The notes: generated by a model not told the origin, from the sequence alone. A stretch of 64,000 nucleotides of DNA from Athripsodes cinereus (GCA_947579605.1 OX388306.1:496001-560000); one strand, 5' to 3'; counted from the first letter of the stretch, positions 23,861-34,877 are shown. Numbers and translations are program-made.

Positions 23861-24075
23861 CCCCCGGTTCTACTTAATTTTTAGTGGGCACTAACTAAAA
23901 TAGGAACGTTCCAATTTTAGTTAGTCTACATTGGTACTCTATAAATTCTAAAATTGTTCCTAATTAGAATTATATACAACTTGTTTCATATAGAATACGA
24001 ATGTGGGTTTAAGTGAACTTAATTATAAAATTTTGGAACGTTCTTATTTTAGTATGAATCAATATAGAATAGGGG
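23861..24075. mobile_element. Miniature inverted-repeat element (215 bp)
   Basis: The left end has CCCCGGTTCTAC and AAAATAGGAACGTTCC. The right end has GGAACGTTCTTATTTTAG and ATAGAATAGGGG, inverted relative to the left. It abuts the tandem triplication. Confidence 0.55.
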
Positions 24076-24092
24076 TATATATGTATATGTAA

Positions 24093-24417
24093 TATATCGT
24101 CCTTGCATAATATTCAAAAAGAGACATGTGCACACATTTTTATTTGGGCATATTCTTTTAAAACTGTTCATTAAGGCATTAAAATTGTAGTTTGGACTTT
24201 CTATAGGCATGTGATATTATTCTTTAAGTCGGTATTGAATTTTAATATTTGATACTAAGAATTACTTTACAAAATGGTTATGATGTCATTATAAGCAGTT
24301 TATTCTGGAAATATCAAAACATTTATGAATTCACATGTATTCACTGTGTCGGTGTTTAGGTAGTAGAATTCCATATCGAAATAAACAAAACAAGCGTTGA
24401 ATATGCAACGACGATAT
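24093..24417. mobile_element. Miniature element, CGTCGTTGCATATTC family, with small insertion
   Basis: Ends ATCGTCCTTGCATAATATTC and TGAATATGCAACGACGATAT. Compared with 15030-15301 it has an extra stretch near its right end (about 24338-24400) carrying TTCACTGTGTCGGTGTTTAG, a motif also found at about 713-745 and 37728-37760. Confidence 0.7.
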
Positions 24418-26794
24418 GTAAAAAGAAAACGTAAATAAGAACTTTGAAAAAACGATGTTAAAAATATGTGAGTACCGTTTATTCTTCACAATGATATATT
24501 TTATTTCATATTAAAGTATTTCTGTAATTAGATATTATGTGGTAGCAGCAACAAACAGCATCCAACAGTAATCATAATTCAGGTACAAGCGAATCCCTGA
24601 TATTCCTGTAGTAAATTACACAAGACAACAACATTCATCTATACTTAGAACATCCACCATCTATGTAATAACGAAGGGTACTTATTTGCTACCACATTCT
24701 TTCATGTAAGTATATACATACATACATAACTTACCAACATTACCTACTGTACTCAACAAAACAGCTGTAGATACTCACCAAGAAAATGCATACCTAAATA
24801 TAGACCTGTTTTAGTAGAACCTAATTAAATGGAAAACCTTGCACACAAAACAGTTTGTTCTCCGTGGTTAAATAAAAAAAATGTATTCAAAAAAATGTTC
24901 TATGATTGCACCTACCTACTCAATATCAAAACGAAAATTCAAATCGTTTTTCACTACAAAATTACGCTTCTAAAGCGAAACATATGCCCTCTGGTGGTGT
25001 TCTCTGGCTTGACAGTTTTAATTTCATGCAATTTTTTACGGGGGTGTTTTAATTGTTCGGTAAGTAGTCTAATTTAATCTAAATAAAACTAAAAATTATG
25101 TTGTTTTTTTTTTTCATTAAAATGATGTTACACTATGGAAGCTTATTGTTCAATAAATCATTTTTGAATTTTTCAAATTAGGGCTGTTTTTCTATGCTCA
25201 GAATTCGCCAAAATTTAAATTTATATCGAACAATTTCAGTCAGGCGTTATATCAAAACAACAAAGCTCTCTGTTTGTGAGTGAGATGTCACTTAAGCAGG
25301 GATAAAGGTCGGAATAAAAGTTAATACGTGATTGTTAATAATTACGAGTAGAGAAAATCAAATAAATAAAAGCTGTAAAAATCTCGTTGAAAAACTTACA
25401 TTAAAAAGAAAGTTTTTTTTTTTAATTAATGACATCTATATAATATAATAATAACAAAAAAATGATAAAGTCTTGCGAATAATTAATACAGTAATATAAA
25501 ATGACTAGGACTCACTTTTATGTTTAGAGTTGTTTTTCCAGATTTTCTTCAACAGCGCCATTGTATAAATGAAAATAGAATAAAACTCAAAAGTTCTTTA
25601 GAAAAAAGTTCCAAAAATCACTGACGTAAAATTTTATAATAATAAAATTAACACAAGTTTAGAAATATTAATAAATTTAAGCAATGAAAGCTGAGATAAC
25701 TTCGATGTTTTCTTTCAGTAGTAAAGAAAAACTTTCGCGTTGAGCTTTCCACACAGCGAAAACAGTTGGATAAATCGTTGCAATAAAAAAATGCAGACGG
25801 CTTTTTTTGTAATTATATTTTGTGATAAATGTTTTTATTAATTATTATTTTTTTTAAATATTAATAATCGACGAACAATAAAATTAATATTGCAGAGTTA
25901 TCGAGAGGGCGTTTAGCAACAAGCACGAATGATTGAAGACTGAACCGAACGACAAGCTGTTCCTCTGTATATTATTATTGATAATAGTGAGTTAATAATA
26001 AAAATATTATGATGGATATGTGCTCTGGTGTTGCGTCAAATGATACAGTAATGCTACTGATAGTGTCTGCAATATTGTTATTATTATTATAATTTATTGT
26101 TGTTATAGATAGGTCGAAAAGAAAGTACACTATGTCGAATTTTGAATTACAATTATATTACACCACGTCGCGATAGTAACCAAGATAATTTATTTATTTG
26201 ATATTATTTTAGATTAGCTATGTATCAATTATTGAAATTAAATATTATAAGCAAAAAATATAATTAATTAATATGTTAATAAAACTTCCCTGTCGTATCA
26301 AAACTAACGTCTCATGACATAGTGTAGTTTTACTCCGACATACAGTACCTCCTTTATTTGATTATTATGTACTTATTGGGTTTTGGTGGCTGAAATAAAA
26401 AAAATATATAAGCACACAGACACAGCAGCGAGATGCTGGTTTGTTTCCATCGTAACGAAAACTTAAAATTAACTTATAAGTTAAATTGAAAAATAACACA
26501 GTAGGTATGTATGTAATTAACTTCCAAAATGACTTTTATTAACTTCACGTAGGTACTAGTATTCGGAGACTCTCGACTCCATCATCAGGCGATTAGTAAA
26601 ATGTACCTGCGGTACTTTTTATCTTGAAATGGACTTCCAACAAGTACCTGCGGTCAATAACATCAAGTTAGATAAAATTTATTTCAGTTCATTTATATGA
26701 CGTGTTTAGTTAAAACATTCTTACTGGGCCATATAAATAATGCATTCAGAAAAGGTGATGACATTAATTATTTTTAAAAAATATTAATCATAAT
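24418..26794. other. AT-rich intergenic with one hammerhead-like hairpin
   Basis: No gene is supported. At 26551-26596 (reverse strand): CCTGATGATG, stem GGAG/CTCC, GAA and the palindrome TACTAGTA. At 26318-26343 is an isolated GTAGTTTTACTCCG end of the 18798 family. A GTAAGT donor-like site follows an 82-codon frame near 25060, but no partner exon was found. Confidence 0.4.
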
Positions 26795-26950
26795 CGAGAA
26801 CGGCCGTGTGTTGAGTAAGAGAAATCGACGTGCGTGCATGGGAAATTGTATGACTGTATAAGAAGCGAAAGAAGTATGTAAGGACAGATCTATGTGGCGT
26901 TCCGTTCTCTCTGCCTACCCCACTTGGGATACGGCGTGTGGGAATAGACA
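26795..26950 (+). mobile_element. Non-LTR retrotransposon ORF 3' fragment
   Basis: It translates to RNRRACMGNCMTV, then EAKEVCKDRSMWRSVLSAYP. This is the same C-terminus as 443-580 and 33590-33800, with one internal stop. Confidence 0.65.
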
Positions 26951-27033
26951 GATAATAAATGGATTATCTGCCATATAACATAATACAATTTTTATGCTTA
27001 ATTATATTCAAATTTTAATACCTAGTCTATTTA

Positions 27034-27185
27034 TTGAAAAATATTTTACATGTTTAGGTAATAGGTACAATGTACATGTACATTTTTATACATTGACATA
27101 TTTAAAAAAAAATATTATGAAAAATATTTTATATGTTTAGGTAATAGGTATCTACATGTACATTTATACATTGACATATTTTATA
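27034..27185. repeat. Local duplication of about 70 bp
   Basis: GTTTAGGTAATAGGTA and TACATTGACATATTT occur twice, about 80 bases apart, inside otherwise AT-rich sequence. Confidence 0.7.
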
Positions 27186-28171
27186 TAGGTACTTATTTAT
27201 TAAGTAAACGACTAATGCCTTTTCCAAAAAATATAACAAAATAAATAACATAACAATCTACACACAATAATTCACCCATATCGAGTCTGTCCCTACAAGT
27301 TCCTTCCACAAGAAATCCAACGGCCTAGACATCGCTTTTTATCAATACAGTCTGTTCATAATATTATGACAAAAACATCGTGGGTGTGACTAGATCAGCG
27401 CAAAATTGTTTTGAATTGGAAGAAGCTGATTTCTGTTGTGCAGTGTTAGTTACTCATGATGCAATCTAAATACGATCTTAATCTACGATGCGCGAAGTGA
27501 CTAGTCAAAAATACGTGCACGTCATGCCCGCGATAGCTGAAAATAGCCGTTTTTACCTGAGTATTATGGTTGTATTGTAGTGACCAATCCAGTTTGCTCG
27601 TTGTTGGCTAATCTTTTTAAAGAGTTGTCTACTTCTGCCTACCCTTATCGACATGTTCCGACCAATGAATCTTTAATGTCTGTAGAGCCACATTTCAAAG
27701 GCAACCAACCACCCGCTTGCACTCTTCCTGCTTTAAAAATTGAAATTTGTATTAACGAAATGTGAAACTATAAATATTGTTTGACATTGATAATATTGAT
27801 GGTGATATTTTTAAGCATAACCGTCCTATAGAGTGGACGGCTATGATCTAAATTTTATGAAAACTAATAATGACATAAATACTATATAAAAAAGTATTAC
27901 TTCTAGTTACATCAACTATTTTTTGCATTGGCAACATTATTTCTTAGGTTGAGTTGGTAGTGAGTATCGTGTATTGCGCTTTAATGTTGGTAACCTTTTG
28001 TGTCAATTCATACAAGGACAAGGACACAAAGTTGTTGTGTTTTTGCCAGTGTTGTACTATTGTATATTGCATGTTGCGCATTAATTTGTTTTATATAAAG
28101 TATTTTTATAAATCTATAGTTTTAACTTATAGGTTTAATATCAGTGTTACTGTCTGAATCATTTTGCAGTC
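27186..28171. other. Upstream region of the + strand ING gene
   Basis: At 27455-27540 is a half copy of the 10294 miniature element (CGATCTTAATCTACGATGCG). Just before the ING start, 28157-28169 reads AATCATTTTGCAG, a good 3' splice acceptor. The ING start codon may therefore lie two bases into an exon, with an untranslated exon further upstream. No promoter element can be fixed. Confidence 0.4.
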
Positions 28172-28903
28172 ATGACAAGCGCTCTGTATCTCGAACATTA
28201 CCTGGAGAGTCTGCAACATCTTCCAGTGCTGCTACAAAGGAATTTTAAACTCATGAGGCACCTGGATGAGCGAGCTCATTATCTCATGAGGCTCATAGAC
28301 GCCAAGGCGGAGGGTATTCTCCCCAGTGTACCCGCCATGAATCATGTCGCGAGGGAAGAAGAAGTTGGTAATATTCAAGGTCTTTTCAACAAGGCTAAAG
28401 AATACTGCGACGACAAAGTACAGCTGGCGATACAAACATATGAACTTGTGGATAAACAAATTAGAAGACTAGATGCAGATCTTGCCAAATTCGAAGCAGA
28501 GATACAGGAGAAGAATGCAACTCATACAGGTAAGGTAGAGAGGGAAGGAAGTGTGGGAGCCACTAGTGGGAGTAAGAAGGGTAGGCGAAGGGTGAGAGGG
28601 GGACACAAGAAGAAGAGATCAGGCGGATCCAGTGAAGAGGACAGCAAGAAGAAACATCGGGTAAGGGAAAGAAGTGAGGGAGCTGAGCCACAGCAGCAAG
28701 TGGGAGAGGTACTGGACATGCCAGTGGATCCCAACGAGCCCACATACTGTCTGTGTCACCAGGTGTCTTACGGGGAGATGATTGGATGTGATAATCCTGA
28801 CTGCCCTATCGAGTGGTTCCACTTTGCCTGCGTGGGTCTCACTACTAAACCCAAGGGCAAGTGGTACTGCCCCAAGTGTTCCCAGGACAGGAAGAAGAAA
28901 TAA
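28172..28903 (+). CDS. ING4/ING5-type PHD finger protein, copy A (243 aa)
   Basis: Member of the inhibitor-of-growth family, nuclear proteins that bring histone acetyltransferase complexes to chromatin carrying trimethylated lysine 4 of histone H3. Seen: an N-terminal ING dimerisation region (about residues 1-110, starting [18 protein letters not shown] and including [20 protein letters not shown]); a basic linker (about 115-185, KKGRRRVRGGHKKKRSGG), probably nuclear localisation; and a C-terminal PHD finger (about 192-238, YCLCH...CDNPDCP...WFHFAC...WYCPKC) with all eight zinc ligands. The length is normal for ING4/5. One exon, ATG to TAA, with AATAAA at 28954. Compared with copy B at 45729-46595, the N-terminal half has many replacements (for example HLDERAHYLM for [10 protein letters not shown], and a cysteine in EYCDDK). 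The SDV before [10 protein letters not shown], conserved in B and human ING5, is lost. The PHD-coding end is nearly identical to B. Probably a diverged, still constrained duplicate. Family call certain, expression inferred. Confidence 0.93.
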   Translation: MTSALYLEHYLESLQHLPVLLQRNFKLMRHLDERAHYLMRLIDAKAEGILPSVPAMNHVAREEEVGNIQGLFNKAKEYCDDKVQLAIQTYELVDKQIRRLDADLAKFEAEIQEKNATHTGKVEREGSVGATSGSKKGRRRVRGGHKKKRSGGSSEEDSKKKHRVRERSEGAEPQQQVGEVLDMPVDPNEPTYCLCHQVSYGEMIGCDNPDCPIEWFHFACVGLTTKPKGKWYCPKCSQDRKKK

Positions 28904-29095
28904 TTTTATACACACATGCACATAACACATGCAATATAGCCTCACACCTACACAATAAACTATTTTTTATTTGTGAACAAACCAAGATGGTAGATATCTC
29001 ATATATTATAGTATAAAAAATGCAGTACTGATTTCGTAGGTGAGAAAGCTACACATGAAATGATGATATTTTCCTAATAAACCTAAAACAACAAG
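28904..29095. other. 3' flank of ING copy A
   Basis: AATAAA at 28954-28959 is the likely polyadenylation signal. There is no poly-A tract or flanking direct repeat that would mark a recent retrocopy. Confidence 0.5.
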
Positions 29096-29265
29096 TTCAT
29101 CGGTAGTCTTGAGGTAGTCTCGAACTCATGCATATGAGTTGCGCAGTTCGATCCCAGGTGCCGGCAAACTCTCCTTTTACGACACAAGCTTCTAGCGTGC
29201 TGTCAAAGGTGTATAAGGTTGTATTTGGGTTTAAAACAAAAACCTAGATTCATCTAAAAAAATAT
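29096..29265 (+). repeat. tRNA-derived SINE
   Basis: Starts TTCATCGGTAGTCTTGAGGT, has a B-box match GTTCGATCCC at about 29148, and ends with the tail block TATTTGGGTTTAAAACAAAA. Diverged relative to the pair at 31603-32034. Confidence 0.7.
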
Positions 29266-29632
29266 CAAATCATCGAAACTGTAAAATCACCACTTCTTCT
29301 GTCTGCAGTAAAAACAAACACCCCTTTAATTAATTTTATGTAATAAAATTATGTAATATTTCCTATGTTTATAGAAAAGTCTTTCTAGAAGTGTTTAAAA
29401 TTCAAAAAAAGAATCTTGTTTCAACGTGAGTATGGCTTTCTAATGGCTATGAGTCATAACCATTACATTAAAAAAATTATCATTTGGTTTGTTGTTTTAT
29501 AATAATTTAAGATAGATTAATTTCGTTTCTGGAATATGCAACCAAATAATCTTATTTTCTCACACACCCTGTCTTCCCTAAGAAGAATTTGTTTCTCTAA
29601 ATCAAAAAGATATTGAACAAGAAGATGAATAC

Positions 29633-30641
29633 AGTGGAACCTCTCATAACAAGTTTAATTCGTTCCAGACTCTTACTCGTTAAGCGAAACACTCGTTATG
29701 CGGAACATTTTTTCTATAGAAATCGATATAAAATGCGATAATGCGTTCCACGCCGAAAGAATACTCAATGATTTTTTTTTATTAACGTTTATTCAAATAA
29801 AATTACTTATAAAGGAGTAATACAATTTAGATTAAGACTTTTAATACAATTTAGAATTGGAAGTACCTAAATAAAAATATGTATTTATGACAAATAATTA
29901 ATCATTTTTAACTAGAAAACTAACCGTTTCGTAGACATTCTTGACACTCCCTTTGAAGCATCCATCTTGTTATTTTTATCTTTGTTCTTGAGAATATTTA
30001 TTTATTTATTTTATTCTTCACTGTACATTGTTTACAATAATACAAATTAACATAGAAAATATCATTTATACAATTCAATGTACAGAGGGCGAGTTCATCG
30101 TTAATATGCGATGTCTTCCAACTAACCCGGTTATTAAAATCAAAAAACAAAACAAAAAAAACAGACATAAATATACATACAATAGAGCAGATCGTTGATG
30201 TTGACCGATGGTATGTGTGCTCTACATATGCCACGCTCACACCTTGTTCTCGCTTTTCAATGATTTTACGTTTCATTTCAACAGTTATTTTTATTCTCTT
30301 CTGGCTGTCTTCTTGTGTTTTTTTTCTTCGGGGACATTTTGCACGGATTATAATACTTAGCACTTACACAATTACTAATAATATCAATACAAATTTTGGA
30401 AGAATGGGTGATCACATGCGAAACCAACGCGCAAACCGAGCGTGTGCTAAATACGCCAAACACGGACTGATGTACTGGTGCGGAAGTCCAGGCTCACAAG
30501 TGAATGTCGTGAAAAATGGACTTACCCTTTCTCTGTAACTCATACGAAATGTCGCTCGTTATGGGAGCAACTTTTTTACATTTTTTTTTGCTCATGCGAA
30601 TTACTCGGTATGAGAGGTGCTCATTATGAGAGGTTCCACTG
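29633..30641 (-). mobile_element. pogo/Tigger-like transposon remnant (1009 bp)
   Basis: Terminal inverted repeats CAGTGGAACCTCTCATAAC and TCATTATGAGAGGTTCCACTG are flanked by TA on both sides, as in Tc1/mariner/pogo elements. On the reverse strand about 30220-30345 encodes a CENP-B-type helix-turn-helix start (KRIKITVEMKRKIIEKREQG, then VSVAYVEHTYHRSTSTICS). A frameshift separates this from the initiating MSPKKK. About 29930-29990 continues the same domain (ILKNKDK, then MDASKGVSRMSTKR). The two coding pieces are separated by an inserted non-LTR 3' end. The catalytic DDE domain is missing, so it is an internally deleted, dead element. Confidence 0.85.
29993..30183 (+). mobile_element. Non-LTR 3' end inserted in the pogo-like element
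   Basis: TTATTCTTCACTGTACATTG at the left and CGATGTCTTCCAACTAACCC further right match the tails at 17241, 43090 and 51549. It interrupts the helix-turn-helix coding region of the host transposon between the ICS and ILK residues. Exact edges and target duplication are not certain. Confidence 0.6.
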
Positions 30642-31162
30642 TACACGCATATTTTGATTAATGTACACTTGAGATTATCCAGGAATATATTATATTGCCT
30701 AGAAAGATAGATAGATAGCCTTTATTGTTTTTACTGACAGACTATAGCAAGAGACATGTATGATGTTGCATGTTTGAGTCTTGCAGTTTGAAGAAAAGTA
30801 AATGACATCAAACTGCCTTTTACCTTGCCGTAAAGTTATGTGAATGATTTTTTTTTGTGTTAATAATGAAACCCATGTTGTTTAAATCCTTTGTCCTATT
30901 CAATATTTGCAATTGAGTCCTAGCTCAAAAAAAATATTCAGCTTTTTCTTTAAAATTTAGTCATTTGGGTATTGAATTCTTTTACCAAAATGTGTACAAG
31001 ACGCAAATGATTGATTTTTAAACATAAAACCAAAATTGACAAGATTGTGGTTGGAGGCCTTTGTCCTGAGCTCAGTCCATATTATAATTAATGTTCAGTG
31101 AAAAATAAAATTAAGAAAAATATCTCCTGGATAATCTCAAGTTTACATTGCCCCGTTTTTAT
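30642..31162. other. Intergenic, no gene seen
   Basis: AT-rich. A GATAGATAGATAG run at about 30707 precedes CCTTTATTGTTTTTACTGAC, a likely further retrotransposon tail. Confidence 0.4.
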
Positions 31163-31415
31163 ATATCGTCGTTGCATATTCAAAAAGAGACATGTGCGCA
31201 CATTTTTATTCAGGCATACTCTTTAAAACTGTTCATTAAGGCATTGAAATTGTAGTTTGGACTTTCTATTGGCATGTGACATTATTCTTTAAGTATTGAA
31301 TTTTAATATTTGATACTAAGAATCACCTTATAAAATGGTTATGATGTCATTATAAGCAGTTTATTCTGGAAATGTCAAAACATTTATGAATTCACATGTC
31401 TCTTTTTGAATATAT
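31163..31415. mobile_element. Miniature element, CGTCGTTGCATATTC family, right end lost
   Basis: Begins ATATCGTCGTTGCATATTC, shares AAAATGGTTATGATGTCATT with its relatives and ends within CATGTCTCTTTTTGAATAT without the final GCAACGACGAT. Confidence 0.7.
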
Positions 31416-31602
31416 GTTTTTACCAACGTGTTTGAAACATTATGGTTTAAATTTTGTTGTATATACTATTATTATAAATTAACGTAATATTTTTATTTAT
31501 TTAGCAAAGAACTAAATACTAAAACGTACTTGCTCTTTGCTATTTAGTTTATAAGGCAAATTTAAGCATAAACCATTTGTAATATAATTTTTTTTTTTTT
31601 TT

Positions 31603-31771
31603 TTAAAAGATATATCTGGGTTTTTGTTATAAACCCAAATATAACCTTATACACCTTTCACAGTAAGCTAAAAGCTTGTGTCGTGAAAGGGGAGTTTGCC
31701 GGCACCTGGGATCGAACCCCGGACCCCTTGTTCACAAGGCCGAGACTCTACCTCCAGGCTACCGACGAACT
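31603..31771 (-). repeat. tRNA-derived SINE, left member of an inverted pair
   Basis: Reverse strand: GTTCGTCGGTAGCCTGGAGG start, B box GGTTCGATCCC, tail TATTTGGGTTTATAACAAAA. It is a near-complement of the copy at 31858-32034, only 86 bases away. Confidence 0.8.
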
Positions 31772-31857
31772 AAAATTACCTCGCTACTAACCACCACCAT
31801 AAAAATAATTTTGATTATGAGAAATTAAATAGAATATTAACATTCTTAGTCCCTTTT

Positions 31858-32034
31858 GAGTTCGTCGGTAGCCTGGAGGTAGAGTCTTGGCCTCGTGAAC
31901 AAGGGGTCCGTGGTTCGATACCAGGTGCCGGCAAACTCCCCTTTCACAACACAAGCTTCAGCAGCTTACTGTGAAAGGTGTATGAAGTTGTATTTGGGTT
32001 TATAACAAAACCCAGATATATCATTTTTTTATAA
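31858..32034 (+). repeat. tRNA-derived SINE, right member of an inverted pair
   Basis: GAGTTCGTCGGTAGCCTGGA start; A-box-like TAGCCTGGAGG; B box GGTTCGATACC, an exact match to GGTTCGANNCC; body GTGCCGGCAAACTCCCCTTT; tail TATTTGGGTTTATAACAAAA. The head most likely derives from a tRNA; the parent tRNA is not clear. Confidence 0.85.
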
Positions 32035-32744
32035 AAGAATATTACTTATTATTGTTAATAATTTTTATTGTAAAACATAAAATATGTCATCGATAAAAGA
32101 TTTTATGCATGATAAATAAATACATTTATTTTTATTGTTAACTTAATTATTGAGTATCTTTGCTTTGATATTGTCTACATGCTAGGGCCAGTGATATGTT
32201 ATACCTAGATTTGCAATATGAATCTCAAACATGTACCATCAATAAAATCTCGTTGCGGTCCTTGGTGCCGCAAATTTAGTTTGAAAAAAAGCGACACACA
32301 TATAAATTGTTTGTAGATAACAAGAGATAGACAATATGAGAATGGGGATTATTACAGACGACAAAGGCCGGTAGATAGAGATGAATATATACAAAAGAAA
32401 AGAGATGAATATATATTACTCAGGTATTGTACCTCGACGGGTGGGTACACATTTTTAGAGAATATTTGTATGACATTGCGAATCTAGTTGTAACATATCA
32501 CTGGCTAGGGCACATGTATCCACTGAATACCAATGATTACAAACTACAAATCAACTCATTGTTTTTATATGCGTATCTTGTCCATTGTTGTCAAATTAAA
32601 ACAAAAATGTAACTACATAGGAACTGGATCATGTGTTTGAAACAATTTCTTTCGCTTCATCTCTGGCCATTCAAATGCTTTTTAAGTATTCTTAATATTA
32701 AAAACTTGAGACAATCTATTTATATAATATTTGCACTTTTTGGC
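32035..32744. other. AT-rich intergenic, no gene seen
   Basis: A 61-codon frame at 32427-32612 starts at a non-ATG codon and has no recognisable feature. Confidence 0.45.
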
Positions 32745-33225
32745 TAAACTTTATTGTACAAAAATTTAAACTAAAATAATTAGATTACAACATAGTATAT
32801 TCAAATATCTTGCACAATGGGCGAGTTTATCTCAGGGACGTGATATCTTCCAACTAACCCAAGTAATACTTTAGTAATTTGATTTTTTTTTTTTAAAAGG
32901 TCAAGGGACCTTACATCCTTTGTATCACTGCGACCATAATAGATCTATTGTGACATCCTTCTGTGTTATATCTCACTCTCAAGACCTAGGTGCGTCATGT
33001 AGCTCACTATTTGTTTTGGTGTGAGAAGTATCACTTTCTCAGAGTCCAGCAGTGGACCTCCGAGGATGTGACTTCGGTTGCGAACGAGTGCGTCACAGTT
33101 ACAGAGGATGTGGATGGGTGTTTTATTATCCTCGGAACAAAATCTGCAGATTGGGGTATCTGATATCCAATTTTCGTCATATGTTAGTAATTTGATAGGT
33201 AAAGTTTGTCTATGAAGCACTTACC
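32745..33225 (-). pseudogene. R1/Jockey-like retrotransposon ORF2 end and 3' UTR
   Basis: On the reverse strand 33220-32966 is open for 84 codons: a TLPIKLLTYDENWI lead, then CRFCSEDNKTPIHILCNCDAL, a cysteine-histidine cluster of the CX2C...HX4C kind found after the RNase H-like region of many insect non-LTR elements. It ends at a stop and is followed by an untranslated tail ending in TTGCACAATG...AATAAAG, the tail repeated alone elsewhere in the window. The element is cut off upstream of 33225. Confidence 0.7.
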
Positions 33226-33588
33226 ATTTAATGATCATATTATAATTCATGTGTTTTCGTCAAGACACATCATCACATTTAAGAAATTTAAAACCTTCAG
33301 TTCAGCGATGAAGTATGTCACCCTTCGTGAATGTCTTACCTTTTTTATATGTTTTAGTCAAAAGTTTGATATTCAGTGGATCATATTCTTTTTAAAATGT
33401 CTCAAATTGTTTTTAATGAGTTAAAGTAAAATTTGTTAAAGTTGTGTCATTTATTTAAGTATATAATCGTAATATGCTAACAATAAGTTTCATTCTGTAT
33501 AAATACATAAAACAAAGTGATCTTCTCCATTGTGTCATAAAAACTGACATAGAATCTATAATCAATACTACGTACATATTTTGTGAAA
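33226..33588. other. Intergenic, no gene seen
   Basis: Contains a short copy of the TTCAGCGATGA...CACCC dispersed repeat near 33300. Otherwise AT-rich. Confidence 0.4.
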
Positions 33589-34380
33589 ATTCTATACTAT
33601 ACTATACCCCCACGCCATGTCCCAGGAGGGGTAGGCAGAGAGAACGGAACGCCATATAGATCTATCCTTACATACTTCTTTCGCTTCCTCTACATTCATC
33701 CAGTTTCTCATACATGCACGCCGATTTCTCTTACTCAGCACGCGTCCGTCCTTAAGAATTTGGTCCACGTGATCAAGGCACGTGGTTCTTGGACGTCCGC
33801 GCTACCTCACACCCCTTCTTTCAGATAAATACATCCTCTTCGTTATCCTTTCATCTTGCATTCGCTCAACATGTCCAAACCATCTCAACTTGTTTACACG
33901 CATTGTGTCCACAACACTCCTCACACATCCACTCATTCTCCTGATATCCTCATTCTTCACTCTATCTCGCAACGTTTTACCAACCATTCTTCTCAGTGAA
34001 CGCATCTCCACAGCATTTATTCCACTCTCATCCTTTTTCAACCATGTCCAAGTTTCGCTTGCATACATAAGTGTCGGTACCAGAATGGTATTGTGCACTA
34101 GCCTTTTTGCCATGTTCGACACACTGCTATTGCTAACAATGGGTCGAAGTGCACCATTCACTCTAGCACCGGCGACTTTTTTTCTTTCAATGTCCTTATC
34201 AAATCTTCCATCCCTCGCAAACAGACTTCCCAAATAGACATACTCATTCACTTGCTCTAAACATTCAACGTCAACCTTTATTTCACATACCGTTCTTTCA
34301 CTCTCTTTTTCAAACACCATTACTTTCGTCTTCGCGACATTCATTTTTAACCCATTTGCACTACAGCTATCATACACAAA
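33589..34380 (-). pseudogene. Non-LTR reverse transcriptase, 5'-truncated C-terminal part
   Basis: Best-preserved retrotransposon coding piece of the window. The reverse strand from 34377 to 33802 is open for 191 codons. It begins within the thumb/connection region (ANGLKMNVAKTKVMVFE), then VYLGSLFARDGRFDKDIERK, LVPTLMYASETWTWLKKDES and RRMVGKTLRDRVKNEDIRRM. The reverse transcriptase catalytic YADD motif lies upstream and is absent. At about 33800 the frame shifts into one encoding KDGRVLSKRNRRACMRNWMN and the LSAYPSWDM end. Shorter copies of this C-terminus lie at 443, 781, 3575, 26795, 37568, 48945 and 62735. Abrupt start at 34380 fits 5' truncation on insertion. Confidence 0.85.
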
Positions 34381-34676
34381 AAATGAAAATCTACCTTGTA
34401 AATATAGAAAACAAATTCGTTTTTGTGTTGAAAATATTTGTCTGTTTATGTTGAGAGATAATATTGCGTATCTATATTTTCAAATTGAAATAACTACCTC
34501 GAACAGCACCAAAATAATCTTTGCAATTCACTCAAAGTTATTTATAATAATTTATCAGATTACATCACCAGTAATGGAACTTCTGATTCAAGCAAAATAT
34601 GTTTTTTTTTTCTTTTCTTTAAAAATGTTAAAAATGTAAAAATGTTAACAATATTAAAAGAATCAAACAGTCATAA

Positions 34677-34877
34677 CGTCGCCGCACGCATAATTTGACT
34701 TATGTGAGCGCGCGATGCAAAACTACAACGCTACAAGTGCCGCACGAGTAAGAACGCATTTTATTACTTAATTATAATATCCACAAGTGATAAAATGCCT
34801 TCGTACTCGTGCGGCATTTGCAGAGTTGTAGTTTTGCATTGCGCGCTCACATAAGTCAAATTATGCGTGCGGCGACG
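34677..34877. mobile_element. GC-rich palindromic miniature element (201 bp)
   Basis: Arms of about 85 bp pair almost perfectly: CGTCGCCGCACGCATAATTT at the left, its complement at the right, with the loop around TTACTTAATTATAATATCCAC. ATAAC occurs on both sides at the ends (34673-34677 includes the first base; 34878-34882 begins after the last), so a 5-bp target duplication is possible. Confidence 0.75.

Noticed and set aside
28172..28903. ING copy A as a dead retrocopy
   Set aside because: The full frame and all zinc ligands are intact, a splice-acceptor-like site precedes the start, and there is no poly-A tail or flanking duplication.
28970..29095. A host exon between ING copy A and the SINE
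   Set aside because: No frame with acceptor and donor is open there.
31858..32034. A functional tRNA gene
   Set aside because: A and B boxes are present but the acceptor and anticodon arms do not form, and there are four copies with a common non-tRNA tail, so it is a SINE.
33782..34237. 151-codon + strand ORF
   Set aside because: Antisense of the reverse transcriptase C-terminal remnant, which reads clearly on the reverse strand.
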